Source: Rhodobacteraceae bacterium HLUCCO07
Lineage (GTDB): Bacteria; Pseudomonadota; Alphaproteobacteria; Rhodobacterales; Rhodobacteraceae
Assembly: GCA_001314705.1 (NCBI GenBank)
Contig: LJSU01000019.1
Coordinates: 186,001-250,000 of the forward strand
Length of the DNA: 64,000 nt
Reading direction: 5' to 3'
Part shown: positions 46,143-54,587 of the stretch, piece by piece
How the letters are laid out: each line of letters starts with the position of its first letter
Numbering within the stretch: position 1 is the first letter of the stretch
The notes under the pieces: model-generated
Databases searched by the model: none
What the model saw: the letters and a program-made list of their open reading frames with translations, nothing else
Told to the model about the DNA's origin: nothing
Position numbers and translations under genes: made by a program

Positions 46143-47027
46143 TTACCGCCGGTTGATCAGCGTGATCCCGATCGCCACGAGGACAAGCCCGCCGATGATA
46201 TGCGGCCCCACCTCCTCGCCCAGCATCAGCCAGCCCAGGATCACGCCAAAAACCGGCGACAGGAACGAAAACGACGCCACCCCCGACGCCGGGTAAACCT
46301 TGAGCAGGAAGAACCAGAACAGATAGCCGAAAAACGCGATCGCAAAGATCTGGAAGCCAAGCCCGGCCCAATGGATCGGCGCAAGTTCCCGGATGAACGG
46401 CCCGAAGAACGGCGCCAGCGCCAGGAGCAGAACAGACGAGATCACAAGTTGACTCAAAAGCTGCATCTCGGGCGCAACCCGTTCCAGCGGCGTCACCCGC
46501 ACGACAAGCGGAATCCCTGCCCAGGAGATCGCGGCCGCCAGTGCCATCAGATCGCCACCGAGGCTGGCCTCGTTGCTGCCCCGGTCGGCCATGACCCAGG
46601 CCACGCCCCCCATGGCAAGAACCAGTCCCACAGCCCGTTTACCCGAAATCCGCTCACCCGGGATCCAGAAATGTGCGGCCAGCGCCACGAAAACCGGCAT
46701 CGAGTAGAAGATGATCGAGGCCCGCCCGACGCTGGTGCGATCAAGCGAAAGATAAAGAAACACGAACTCGGCGGTAAACAACAGACCCAGCATCACCGCC
46801 CCGCTCCACGCTTCGCGCGGCATGCCGATGCGAATGCCCCGCAGCCGTATCCAGATCAACAGCGCCGCGCAGGCTCCGACAGACCGCAACCCGGCCAGGA
46901 AGACCGGTTGAAACCCGCCGGTCGAAACCTTGATCACCACCTGATTGAAGCCGAGCAGAAGCGCGAAGGCAACGAGCACCGCAACCCCGGCTGAGTCGAT
47001 ACTGTCTTTTCTTTCCATGGCCGCCAT
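46143..47027 (-). CDS. EamA/DMT superfamily transporter
   Basis: A 294-residue protein with ten predicted helices in two EamA repeats. The first contains LVAFALLLGFNQVVIKVSTG and a following FLAGLRSVGACAALL; the second begins GDLMALAAAISWAGIPLVVR and ends in SFLSPVFGVILGWLMLGEEV, the family hallmark of a charged Gly-Glu at the end of helix 9. It is probably an exporter of metabolites; the substrate is unknown. The ATG at 47027 was chosen although ribosome sites are weak; the ATG at 47018 is possible. Confidence 0.88.
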   Translation of the reverse strand: MAAMERKDSIDSAGVAVLVAFALLLGFNQVVIKVSTGGFQPVFLAGLRSVGACAALLIWIRLRGIRIGMPREAWSGAVMLGLLFTAEFVFLYLSLDRTSVGRASIIFYSMPVFVALAAHFWIPGERISGKRAVGLVLAMGGVAWVMADRGSNEASLGGDLMALAAAISWAGIPLVVRVTPLERVAPEMQLLSQLVISSVLLLALAPFFGPFIRELAPIHWAGLGFQIFAIAFFGYLFWFFLLKVYPASGVASFSFLSPVFGVILGWLMLGEEVGPHIIGGLVLVAIGITLINRR

Positions 47028-47051
47028 CAAGGGAGCAAAGCCATGGAAAGG

Positions 47052-47723
47052 TCAATCCGCGTCGTCGCGTCGCGCGCGCGTGACATCAATCTGCCTGAAA
47101 CGCTTGAAATAGTGCGGATTGCGCTCGATGAACTCGTCGATCAGGGGATGCAAGCCCGGCGCCGTTATCCCCTTGAGATAAAACCACCCGGCCAGCGACG
47201 CGATGAAAGCTCCGATCAGGTTGACGATCAGGTCGGTCATTGTGTCAACCAGCCCCGATTTCTGCATGTTCATGCCAAAGATCTGGTCCATGGCGAATTC
47301 GAAGATTTCCCAGACCGCGCCGATCATCATCGCGAAGCAGAATGCGAAAAAGGCGATCAACCAATGCGGCGCGGCATAGCGGTCACCCTGGAACAGCATG
47401 AACACAATCACGAACCCGATCAGGCCGAATCCCATCGCGCTGCCGAAATGCATCAGCATGTCCCACCACCAGAACCGCACGTAAAACCCGTAGACCTCGC
47501 CCAGGAAAAGCGTGCCCCCCACGAAGGCCACCACCGCCAGCATGAAGGTTGCTGGCACATGGATCTGCGCCCAGCGCGCCACGACAACCGGCGCCAGGGA
47601 CAGGGTCAGCGTGGCAAGTGCGATGAAAAGAAGCGAAAGTTGCCCGTTCCACAGCGCGTCTGCCGCCGCAATGAGCAACGCGGCCCAGATCAGCTTGGTC
47701 AGCCATTTCTGGTCACTGAACAC
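47052..47723 (-). CDS. YjdF/DUF2238-like polytopic membrane protein
   Basis: A membrane protein of about 223 residues with six hydrophobic helices. The motifs FWWWDMLMHFGSAMGFGLIG and GAVWEIFEFAMDQIFG followed by DTMTDLIVNLIGAFI match the YjdF (DUF2238) family; function unknown. I chose the GTG at 47723, which has AGAGGG about 9 nt upstream. ATGs at 47762 and 47777 would run into the start of the divergent EEP gene. It is 24 bp upstream of the DMT gene on the same strand, so the two may form one transcript. Confidence 0.75.
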   Translation of the reverse strand: MFSDQKWLTKLIWAALLIAAADALWNGQLSLLFIALATLTLSLAPVVVARWAQIHVPATFMLAVVAFVGGTLFLGEVYGFYVRFWWWDMLMHFGSAMGFGLIGFVIVFMLFQGDRYAAPHWLIAFFAFCFAMMIGAVWEIFEFAMDQIFGMNMQKSGLVDTMTDLIVNLIGAFIASLAGWFYLKGITAPGLHPLIDEFIERNPHYFKRFRQIDVTRARRDDAD

Positions 47724-47760
47724 CCGTGACAACCCTCTGTCTGACTTGCATATAGGCTCC

Positions 47761-48459
47761 ATGAAGGCGCAAAGCATCAGAATTGCAAGTTACAACCTGC
47801 AAAAATGCGTCGGTCTCGACCTGCGGCGCAGGCCGGACCGGTCCTTGCAGGTGATCGCGGATCTCGTCGCCCCCGTGGTCGTGCTGCAAGAGGCCGACAA
47901 ACGCCTGCCACCGCGCCCGGCGGCTCTTCCGCACGAAATGGCCGAGGCGCAGGGCTGGCAGGTGGTCGATTTCGGCGAACCGGCCGGCTCGCTCGGATTT
48001 CACGGCAACGCCATGTTGATCCGCCCCGATATCGGGGTTCTGACGACGGCCCATATCGACCTGCCCGGGCTGGAGCCACGCGGTGCGATCCGCGCCGATC
48101 TTGCGACCGCGATTGGCCCGCTGCGCGTCATCGGCACGCATCTCGGCCTGATCCGGCGGTATCGGCTGTTGCAGTTGCGCGCGATCATGCGCCACCTTTC
48201 GCAACTTTCGCCCATGCCCACTGTTCTGGCCGGGGATTTCAACGAATGGGGCCCGGCGCGCGCGCTCGACAATGTCACGCCCGGATTGCTGATCCTGCCC
48301 GAGCGGCCGAGTTTTCCATCCCCCCGCCCGGTCGCGCCGCTGGATCGCTTCGCGATCTCGGGCAACCTGGTGGCAAGAAATCACGGCACCCACAGCGCGC
48401 GCCCGGCGCGCGTCGCCTCGGATCACCTGCCTGTCTGGGCGGATCTGACCCGGCGCTGA
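47761..48459 (+). CDS. Endonuclease/exonuclease/phosphatase (EEP) family protein
   Basis: A 232-residue protein of the DNase I/exonuclease III fold. It shows RIASYNLQKCVGLD (Asn ligand), VVVLQEADKR (metal-binding Glu), VIGTHLGLIRRYRLLQLRAI (His), LAGDFNEWGP (Asp/Asn) and ARVASDHLPVWADL (terminal Asp-His pair). All catalytic elements are present, but nuclease, phosphatase and lipid-phosphatase members share them, so the substrate is open. There is no signal peptide. It is convergent with rhlE. Confidence 0.87.
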   Translation: MKAQSIRIASYNLQKCVGLDLRRRPDRSLQVIADLVAPVVVLQEADKRLPPRPAALPHEMAEAQGWQVVDFGEPAGSLGFHGNAMLIRPDIGVLTTAHIDLPGLEPRGAIRADLATAIGPLRVIGTHLGLIRRYRLLQLRAIMRHLSQLSPMPTVLAGDFNEWGPARALDNVTPGLLILPERPSFPSPRPVAPLDRFAISGNLVARNHGTHSARPARVASDHLPVWADLTRR

Positions 48460-48479
48460 ACCACGCCGGGCCTTGGCCG

Positions 48480-49739
48480 TTACGCAGCCCTGCGCGCTCC
48501 ACCGCCACCGCCGCTGCGACGGCGCCTGCGGCGCTGACCGCCATTGCCATTGCCGCCGCCCGCGGGCTTACCGCCGCCACGGCCTTGCCGCTTGGCCGGT
48601 TCCATCGGCTCCCATGCCTCGCCCGAGGCGACCGGGATGGGCATACCCATGACCTTCTGAATGGCCTTCAACTCGCCCATCTCGTCGGGCGCGCAGAACG
48701 CGATCGCGGCACCATCGGCGCCGGCACGCGCGGTGCGGCCGATCCGGTGCACGTAATTGTCAGGCACGTTAGGCAGATCGAAGTTATAGACGTGGCGCAC
48801 TTCGGGAATATCAAGCCCCCGCGCCGCCACATCGGTCGCCACGAGCACCCGCGTGCTGCCGGACTTGAAAGCGTTCAACGCCCGGTCGCGCTGGCCCTGG
48901 CTCTTGTTGCCATGGATCGACTCGGCGGCGAATCCGGCCTTCTCAAGCTGGTTCTTGATCTTTTCCGACCCGTGCTTGGTGCGCCCGAAAACCAGAGCAC
49001 GCTCGTCGCGATGCGCATCCAGAAGTTCGATCAACAGGCCCAGCTTGCCGGGCTTGTCGACGAAATGCACCACCTGCTCGATCTTGTCCGCGGCCTTGCC
49101 CGGGGGCGAGACCTGAACACGTACCGGGTCTTTCAGGTAGGATTGCGCCAGTTCCGCCATCAACTTGGGCATGGTGGCCGAGAACAGCATCGTCTGGCGC
49201 TGCGCGGGCAACAGCGCCGCGATCTTGCGCAGGCTGTGGATGAAGCCCATGTCGAGCATCTGGTCGGCCTCGTCGAGTACCAGGAACCGGGTCTCGTCGA
49301 GCCGGACCGCCCTACGGTCCAGAAGGTCGATCAAACGCCCCGGTGTTGCGACCAACAGGTCGGTGCCGCGCTCCAAACGGTTGATCTGGCCGTTGATTCC
49401 CGCGCCACCGACAACCAGCCCGACCTTGAGCGGGCTGCCCTTGACCAGTTCGCGCAGGCTCTCGCTGATCTGCTTGGCCAGTTCGCGCGTGGGGGCAAGC
49501 ACAAGGCCGCGCACCGCACGTTTGCCCGGCCGCGCACCATCGCGCAGCATAGTCGAGGCCAGCGGCAGGCCAAAGGCAAAGGTCTTGCCGGTGCCGGTCT
49601 GGGCAAGGCCCATCACGTCGCGGCCCGCCATCGCATGCGGCACGGCCTCGGCCTGGATCGGGGTGGGCTGGGTCAGCCCCATCTCGCCGACCCGCGCCAA
49701 AAGCAGCTTGGGCAGGCCCATTTCATTGAAATCTTTCAT
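48480..49739 (-). CDS. rhlE: DEAD-box ATP-dependent RNA helicase, RhlE type
   Basis: A 419-residue helicase with the Q motif QPTPIQAEAVPHAMAG, Walker A AQTGTGKT (residues 46-53), FLVLDEADQMLDMGFIHSLR, FSATMPKLM, and the C-terminal RHVYNFDLPNVPDNYVHRIG (motifs V/VI). The tail is a Gly/Arg-rich RNA-binding extension (GGQRRRRRRSGGGGGARRAA). It remodels structured RNA in ribosome assembly or decay and is often cold-induced. AAAGGA lies upstream of the ATG. The leader region to the next gene is unusually long. Confidence 0.93.
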   Translation of the reverse strand: MKDFNEMGLPKLLLARVGEMGLTQPTPIQAEAVPHAMAGRDVMGLAQTGTGKTFAFGLPLASTMLRDGARPGKRAVRGLVLAPTRELAKQISESLRELVKGSPLKVGLVVGGAGINGQINRLERGTDLLVATPGRLIDLLDRRAVRLDETRFLVLDEADQMLDMGFIHSLRKIAALLPAQRQTMLFSATMPKLMAELAQSYLKDPVRVQVSPPGKAADKIEQVVHFVDKPGKLGLLIELLDAHRDERALVFGRTKHGSEKIKNQLEKAGFAAESIHGNKSQGQRDRALNAFKSGSTRVLVATDVAARGLDIPEVRHVYNFDLPNVPDNYVHRIGRTARAGADGAAIAFCAPDEMGELKAIQKVMGMPIPVASGEAWEPMEPAKRQGRGGGKPAGGGNGNGGQRRRRRRSGGGGGARRAA

Positions 49740-50098
49740 AGTGTCCTTTCGAGCGCGCCCGGATCACGGGACACGCCTCATCAGTTTCCGGGCAGCACCC
49801 GCATTGGGCCGGCCCGCTCGGGGTTGCGCCGATGAGCCTGACAAAACGCGCCTCTTGCCCGTTCCGCCGCACCGGCGTCTGAACCCACGCGTGATTTTGG
49901 GAACATTCCTCGACGTTTCATGTCTGACCCGGTTCACCCGGATGTTGCTTGACTGCTCACGCGGCAGAAAACGTCGGTTAGGTGGTACATGGCGCTGCAG
50001 CGCCGCAAAGTCAATCCATGATTGCCATTGCGGGTGGAAATCGGCCCCGCTTGTGGCTAAACGGGGCCATGACAGCACGACCCCGGGGCAGCCGCGCC
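49740..50098. other. 359-bp divergent intergenic region between rhlE and fur
   Basis: I see no coding frame with a ribosome site here. A TTGACT word (49948-49953) lacks a good partner -10, and a GC hairpin (50043-50068) abuts an in-frame ATG upstream of fur. The rest may be the long 5' leader typical of cold-responsive helicase genes, but no specific structure was identified. Confidence 0.5.
50043..50068 (+). promoter_or_regulatory. Hairpin in front of fur
   Basis: GGCCCCG (50043-50049) pairs with CGGGGCC (50062-50068) around a 12-nt loop. The stem ends one base before the in-frame ATG at 50069, and 30 bp before the start I prefer (50099). It could limit ribosome access. Confidence 0.4.
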
Positions 50099-50527
50099 AT
50101 GACCGAAACGATCACCGAACGCTGCGAAGCCAAGGGCCTGCGCATGACCGGCCAGCGCCGCACCATTGCCGCGGTCCTGCAAGACGCCGAGGATCACCCC
50201 GATGTCGAGGAGCTGCACGCCCGCGCGCTGGCCCGCGACCCCGGCATCTCGATTGCCACGGTCTATCGCACGGTCAAGCTCTTCGAGGAGGCGGGGATTC
50301 TCGACCGTCTCGAATTCGGCGACGGACGGGCACGCTATGAAGACGCCGAGCGCGAACACCACGACCACCTGATCGACATGAACTCGGGCGAGGTGATCGA
50401 GTTCGTCGATCCCGAGATCGAGGCGCTTCAGGAAAGGATCGCCAAAAAACTGGGCTATCGGCTCATGGGGCATCGGCTGGAACTCTATGGCGTTCCCCTC
50501 AAAAAGCCTGCTAAGGACGGGGCGTAA
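50099..50527 (+). CDS. fur: Fur family metalloregulator (Fur/Mur type)
   Basis: A 142-residue DNA-binding regulator. TERCEAKGLRMTGQRRTIAA and ISIATVYRTVKLFEEAGILD form the winged helix with the recognition helix; EHHDHLIDMNSGEVIEFVDP carries the His-rich metal site, and LMGHRLELYGVPLK ends the dimerisation domain. The sequence fits alphaproteobacterial Fur, which often senses manganese (Mur); it is not Irr-like. The start is the ATG at 50099 or at 50069. It is followed after 31 bp by a DMT gene. It is the only clear transcription factor in the window. Confidence 0.92.
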   Translation: MTETITERCEAKGLRMTGQRRTIAAVLQDAEDHPDVEELHARALARDPGISIATVYRTVKLFEEAGILDRLEFGDGRARYEDAEREHHDHLIDMNSGEVIEFVDPEIEALQERIAKKLGYRLMGHRLELYGVPLKKPAKDGA

Positions 50528-50558
50528 TCCGGGGCCCGCGCCCCTCGAAAGGCCCCCA

Positions 50559-51461
50559 ATGACCGCCACCAACCCCGCCTCTGACAACCTGCGTGGCATC
50601 GCGTTCATCGTTGTCGCCATGGCGTTCTTCGCCGCCACCGACGCCTGTGTCAAACTGGGCGCCGAGGCCATGCCCAAGGGCCAGGTGATGGTGTTCCTGG
50701 GGCTGGGCGGCGCGATCATCTTCTCCGCGCTCCTTCGGTTCCAGGGTCGGCGCGTCTTTGCCGCCGATTTTTTCGCGCCCGCCCTTCTGATGCGCAACGG
50801 GGCCGACGTGATGGGCACGTTCTGCTTCATGACGGCGCTTGCCACCGTGGGCATCGCCCTGCCCTCGGCCATCCTTCAGGCGACGCCACTGGCCGTGACC
50901 GGGCTGGCGGTGCTGCTCTTGCGCGAAAAGGTGGGCTGGCGCCGCTGGGCCGCGATCGTCGTGGGGTTTTCCGGCGTGCTGATCATCATCCGCCCCGGCG
51001 CCACGGGGTTCGACCCCAACGCGCTCTGGGCCGTTGCGGGCATGCTCTGCCTCGCGCTGCGCGATGTCTCGACCCGGCTCATGCCGCCCTCGACGCCCTC
51101 GTTGCGCATCGCCGCCTATGCAATGATCATCCTCCTGCCCGCGGGTAGCGTGATCGCGCAGTTCCAGGGCGGGTTCGTCCCCATGACGCCGCAAAGCGGC
51201 GTGATCGTCCTGGCCGCATCCCTGCTGGGTGCTGCCGGATATTTCTGCATCGTGCAGGCGATGCGCACCGGAGAAATATCGGTCGTCGCCCCGTTCCGCT
51301 ACAGCCGGATCTTCTTTGCCCTGATCATCGGCTATCTCATATTCGGCGAACGGCCCGACGCGCTCACCTATCTTGGCTGCACCGTCACCATCGGCGCCGG
51401 TCTCTACACCTTCCTGCGCGAGGCCCGGCTCAACCGCCGTCCGTCCGCGCAACCACTATGA
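50559..51461 (+). CDS. EamA/DMT superfamily transporter
   Basis: A 300-residue protein with ten helices in two EamA units. The N-terminal DNLRGIAFIVVAMAFFAATD and ALPSAILQATPLAVTGLAVL, and the second-repeat SVVAPFRYSRIFFALIIGYL with IFGERPDALTYLGC, fit the RhaT/EamA group. AAAGG precedes the ATG at 50559, 31 bp after fur. Its stop overlaps an ATG of the OsmC frame. It is perhaps a metabolite exporter; regulation by Fur is possible but not shown. Confidence 0.9.
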   Translation: MTATNPASDNLRGIAFIVVAMAFFAATDACVKLGAEAMPKGQVMVFLGLGGAIIFSALLRFQGRRVFAADFFAPALLMRNGADVMGTFCFMTALATVGIALPSAILQATPLAVTGLAVLLLREKVGWRRWAAIVVGFSGVLIIIRPGATGFDPNALWAVAGMLCLALRDVSTRLMPPSTPSLRIAAYAMIILLPAGSVIAQFQGGFVPMTPQSGVIVLAASLLGAAGYFCIVQAMRTGEISVVAPFRYSRIFFALIIGYLIFGERPDALTYLGCTVTIGAGLYTFLREARLNRRPSAQPL

Positions 51462-51478
51462 ACTTCGAGAGGTATCAC

Positions 51479-51883
51479 ATGAAAGCCCGAGTCAAATGGA
51501 TCGACAACCGCAGTTTCATGGGCCAGACCGAAAGTGGCCATGCCATTGCCTTCGGCGCGGCGCAGGACGGTCTGAAACCCGGCCCCTCGCCGATGGAACT
51601 CCTGCTGCTGGGCACCGGCGGATGCGCGGCCTATGACGTGGTGCATATCCTCGAACGCGGCCGCGAACCCGTCGAAAACGTCGAGGTCGAGATCGACGCC
51701 ACCCGCGCCGAAACCGACCCCAAGGTCTATACCCGCATCCACATGCATTTCATCCTGCGCGGTGAGGGTCTCAACCCGGCGAAGGTCGAACGCGCCATTT
51801 CCCTCTCGATCGGGAAATACTGCTCCGCCTCTGCGATGATGGCCGCCACCGCCGAACTGACCCATGATTTCGAGATCGTTTAG
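51479..51883 (+). CDS. OsmC family peroxidase-like protein
   Basis: A 134-residue OsmC/YhfA-type protein. The first conserved Cys is in LLLGTGGCAAYDVVHIL and the second in ISLSIGKYCSASAMM, the pair used for thiol-based hydroperoxide reduction in OsmC/Ohr proteins. GPSPMELLL is the family signature. I chose the ATG at 51479 behind GAGAGG; an ATG at 51458 overlaps the upstream stop. It probably belongs to the fur-DMT transcript. Confidence 0.9.
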   Translation: MKARVKWIDNRSFMGQTESGHAIAFGAAQDGLKPGPSPMELLLLGTGGCAAYDVVHILERGREPVENVEVEIDATRAETDPKVYTRIHMHFILRGEGLNPAKVERAISLSIGKYCSASAMMAATAELTHDFEIV

Positions 51884-51910
51884 GGCGGATCGCCCTTTAT
51901 CGACATCCCC

Positions 51911-51985
51911 GCCCGGAACGGCGGCGAAACCGCCCGGGCAGCACCTGGCCGCCCCCCGGCCGGGTGCTGCCCTTTCGTTGGGCAC
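51911..51985 (+). repeat. Dispersed palindromic repeat, compact copy
   Basis: The three blocks found scattered over 215 bp at 23188-23402 are here continuous in 75 bp: 51911-51944, 51947-51968 and 51964-51985, where blocks 2 and 3 share GTGCT. It is rich in short stems (GCCCGG/CCGGGC, GGCCG/CGGCC). It lies in the 239-bp gap between the OsmC and kynU genes and has no coding potential. Confidence 0.75.
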
Positions 51986-52063
51986 CCCTGCATGGTCACG
52001 GCTGCCGGAAAATCAACCAAGCCAGAACGAAGGGGCATCTTGCACCAACCTCACCGCACAGGA

Positions 52064-52111
52064 TGGACAGCGCGCCGGGAAACCGCTAAATATACTTCAA
52101 GCTTAAAGCAA
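52064..52111 (+). promoter_or_regulatory. Promoter/operator candidate of kynU
   Basis: TGGACA (52064-52069), a 17-bp spacer and TAAATA (52087-52092) make a plausible promoter. Just downstream lies the imperfect palindrome CTTCAAGCTTAAAG (52095-52108). AAGCTTAAAGCAA (52099-52111) matches the motif upstream of the TRAP operon with one change. The operator would overlap the transcription start. Confidence 0.5.
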
Positions 52112-52122
52112 ATGAGGCCACC

Positions 52123-53316
52123 ATGACCGATTTCGCCCGCACCAAATCGCTTTTCCACCTGCCCGAGGGCGTGATCTATCTCGACGGCAACTCGCTCGGC
52201 CCCCTGCCCAAGGCGGCGCCCGGGCACATGCAAACGGTCATGCAAGACGAATGGGGCGAGATGCTCATCACCGGCTGGAACAAGGCCGGATGGATGGAGC
52301 AACCGACCCGCGTGGGCGACCGGATCGCGCGGCTCATCGGGGCCGAGCCGGGCCATGTGGTGATGGGTGACACGCTTTCGATCAAGGTCTACCAGGCGCT
52401 GGCCTCCGCCCTCGAGATGCGCCCCGACCGCAAGGTAATCCTCTCCGACAGCGGTAACTTCCCTTCCGATCTCTACATGGCCGAAGGGCTGATCGGGTCG
52501 CTCGGCCGGGGCCATGAATTGCGCGTCGTCGCCCCCGAAGAGGTCGAGGCGAACATCACCGAAGAGGTCGCCGTGACGCTGATCACCGAGGTCGATTACC
52601 GCACCGGGCGGCTGCATGACATGAAGGCACTGACCGCAAAGGCCCACGCGATGGGCGCGATCACCGTCTGGGATCTGGCCCATACCGCCGGGGCCACGCC
52701 CGTCGATGTCAGCGGCGCCAATGCCGATTTCGCCGTCGGCTGCACCTACAAATACCTCAATGGAGGTCCCGGTGCGCCCGCCTTCATCTATGTCGCCCCT
52801 CGCCATGCCGATGCCGCGCGCCCCGCCCTTTCGGGCTGGCTCGGTCATGACGCGCCCTTTGCGTTCGAGCAATCCTACCGCCCCGGCGCGGGAATCGAGC
52901 GGATGCGCGTCGGCACACCGCCCGTTCTGGCCATGGCCGCGCTCGATTCCGCGCTCGACATCTGGGACATGACCACGATGGAGGACATCCGCGCCAGATC
53001 GCTCGACCTCACACGGCTCTTTATCGACGAGGTCGAAAGACGCTGCCCAGATCTCGACCTCGCCACCCCCCGCGCACCCGAACGGCGCGGCAGCCAGGTC
53101 AGCTTCCGCTTTGCCGAAGGTTACGCCGCCATGCAGGCGCTGATCGCGCGCGGCGTGATCGGCGATTTCCGCGCCCCCGACATCATGCGCTTTGGCTTCA
53201 CCCCGCTCTATATCGACGAGGGTGACGTCATCGCCGCCGCCGAGATCCTTGAGGACATCATGCAAAACCGCCTCTGGGACACCCCCGAATACAAGGCCCG
53301 CGCCCGCGTGACCTGA
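52123..53316 (+). CDS. kynU: Kynureninase
   Basis: A 397-residue PLP enzyme that cleaves kynurenine to anthranilate and alanine in tryptophan breakdown. Motifs are VIYLDGNSLGPLPKAAPGHM at the start, SDSGNFPSDLYMAEGL, VWDLAHTAGATPVDV (cofactor Asp) and GCTYKYLNGGPGAPAF with the PLP Lys; IMRFGFTPLYIDEGDV closes it. It is full length. Neither tryptophan dioxygenase nor formamidase is next to it, unlike common kyn operons. A TRAP transporter sharing its upstream motif lies 260 bp downstream. Confidence 0.96.
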   Translation: MTDFARTKSLFHLPEGVIYLDGNSLGPLPKAAPGHMQTVMQDEWGEMLITGWNKAGWMEQPTRVGDRIARLIGAEPGHVVMGDTLSIKVYQALASALEMRPDRKVILSDSGNFPSDLYMAEGLIGSLGRGHELRVVAPEEVEANITEEVAVTLITEVDYRTGRLHDMKALTAKAHAMGAITVWDLAHTAGATPVDVSGANADFAVGCTYKYLNGGPGAPAFIYVAPRHADAARPALSGWLGHDAPFAFEQSYRPGAGIERMRVGTPPVLAMAALDSALDIWDMTTMEDIRARSLDLTRLFIDEVERRCPDLDLATPRAPERRGSQVSFRFAEGYAAMQALIARGVIGDFRAPDIMRFGFTPLYIDEGDVIAAAEILEDIMQNRLWDTPEYKARARVT

Positions 53317-53510
53317 GCGTTTCGCCCTATCCTCGGGTCAGGGCAAGGCGGAACGCAGCGCAACACGTCAGCGGAACGCGTGTTCCTCGAAAAAGCTGTT
53401 TCACGGGGTTTTCGCAAGAGGCCTTGGGTGCGCCGCAGGTGTCGTGGCGAAGCCGGTTCACGATTTCACCGGCAACTCGACACTTGCATGGCAATACGCT
53501 GTGTGCTTTT

Positions 53511-53528
53511 CTTTGAAGCTTGAAGCAA
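53511..53528 (+). promoter_or_regulatory. AAGCTT motif upstream of the TRAP operon
   Basis: CTTTGAAGCTTGAAGCAA contains AAGCTTGAAGCAA (53516-53528), differing at one base from the kynU motif. It lies 47 bp before the dctP ATG, downstream of a weak TTGCAT/TTTTCT promoter match (53484-53512). A shared regulator for both units is inferred. Confidence 0.48.
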
Positions 53529-53575
53529 TTACGCGACTGCCGAAAACGGGATCGCGCTCAAACTGGGAGGAGATC

Positions 53576-54529
53576 ATGAAATACCGAGCTATTGCGGCCC
53601 TTGCTGCGACCCTCGCCACACCCGCGCTGTCCGAGGAGGTCACACTGCGCGGCGTCACCGCCTTCGCCAGCGGCACCACCTTCTCGCGCCCGTTCGAGGC
53701 GTTCGTCGAGCGCGTCAACGAAACCGGCAAGGGCGTCGTCCAGATCAACTATGTGGGCGGTCCCGAGGCCGTGCCGACCTTCGAACTGGGCAATGCCGTG
53801 TCCGCGGGCGTGGTCGACATCGCCAACAACACCACCGCGTTCTACACGAATCTGGTTCCGCTGGGTGATGCCCTGCACCTCGCCACCAACACGATCCAGG
53901 ATCAGCGCGAGAACGGCTGTTTCGAACTGGTCGACCAGTTGCACCAGGAACAGATGGGCGTGAAATATCTCGCCCGCACGGGTGACAACATTCAGTTTCA
54001 TCTCTACCTGACCAGCCCGATCGAGGACACCGACCTGTCGGGGCTGACGCTGCGCGTGACGCCGGTCTACCGCGCCATGTTCGAAGCGCTGGGCGCAACG
54101 CCGGTTCAGACCGCCCCGGGCGAGGTCTATACCGCGCTCGAACGCGGCAGCATCGACGGCTATGGCTGGCCGGTGCAGGGCGTGATGGATCTGGGCTGGG
54201 ACGAACAGACGAAATATCGCGTCGATCCGGGCTTTTACCAGGTGGACGTGAATTTCCTGGTCAATCTCGACCGCTGGAACGCGCTTTCGGACGAGGCCAA
54301 GACCGTGCTGCACGAGGCAGCGCTCTGGACCGAGGCGAAGAACGCCGAAAACCGCGACATAAACGCCGAGGAAGCCGCGCGCCAGGAAAAGGCCGGGATC
54401 GAGATGATCCGCTTCGAGGGCGACACCGCCGAAAGCTGGCTTGCCACCGCGCAAGATGCCGGCTGGGACGCCGTCGAGGCGATCGACGCAGAGAGGGCGG
54501 CCGAGCTCAAGGCCTGCCTCGTCGACTGA
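53576..54529 (+). CDS. dctP: TRAP transporter substrate-binding protein DctP
   Basis: A 317-residue periplasmic binding protein. The signal peptide MKYRAIAALAATLATPALS precedes EEVTLRGVTAFASGTTFSRP. The LSGLTLRVTPVYRAMFEALG segment holds the conserved Arg used by TRAP binding proteins to hold carboxylate ligands, followed by EVYTALERGSIDGYGWPVQG. GGGAGG precedes the ATG. It feeds the DctQ/DctM pair downstream. The ligand is unknown; the kynureninase context suggests an aromatic or tryptophan-derived carboxylate, which is inference. Confidence 0.92.
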   Translation: MKYRAIAALAATLATPALSEEVTLRGVTAFASGTTFSRPFEAFVERVNETGKGVVQINYVGGPEAVPTFELGNAVSAGVVDIANNTTAFYTNLVPLGDALHLATNTIQDQRENGCFELVDQLHQEQMGVKYLARTGDNIQFHLYLTSPIEDTDLSGLTLRVTPVYRAMFEALGATPVQTAPGEVYTALERGSIDGYGWPVQGVMDLGWDEQTKYRVDPGFYQVDVNFLVNLDRWNALSDEAKTVLHEAALWTEAKNAENRDINAEEAARQEKAGIEMIRFEGDTAESWLATAQDAGWDAVEAIDAERAAELKACLVD

Positions 54530-54587
54530 TCCAGATCACCGCCCGGGCGGCCAAGCGTCGCCCAGGCCCCGGCCCGGGGACCGATCC

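Noticed and set aside
47805-49835. A 676-codon plus-strand frame across the EEP and rhlE genes
   Set aside because: It overlaps EEP in another frame and runs antisense to rhlE, whose helicase motifs are all present.
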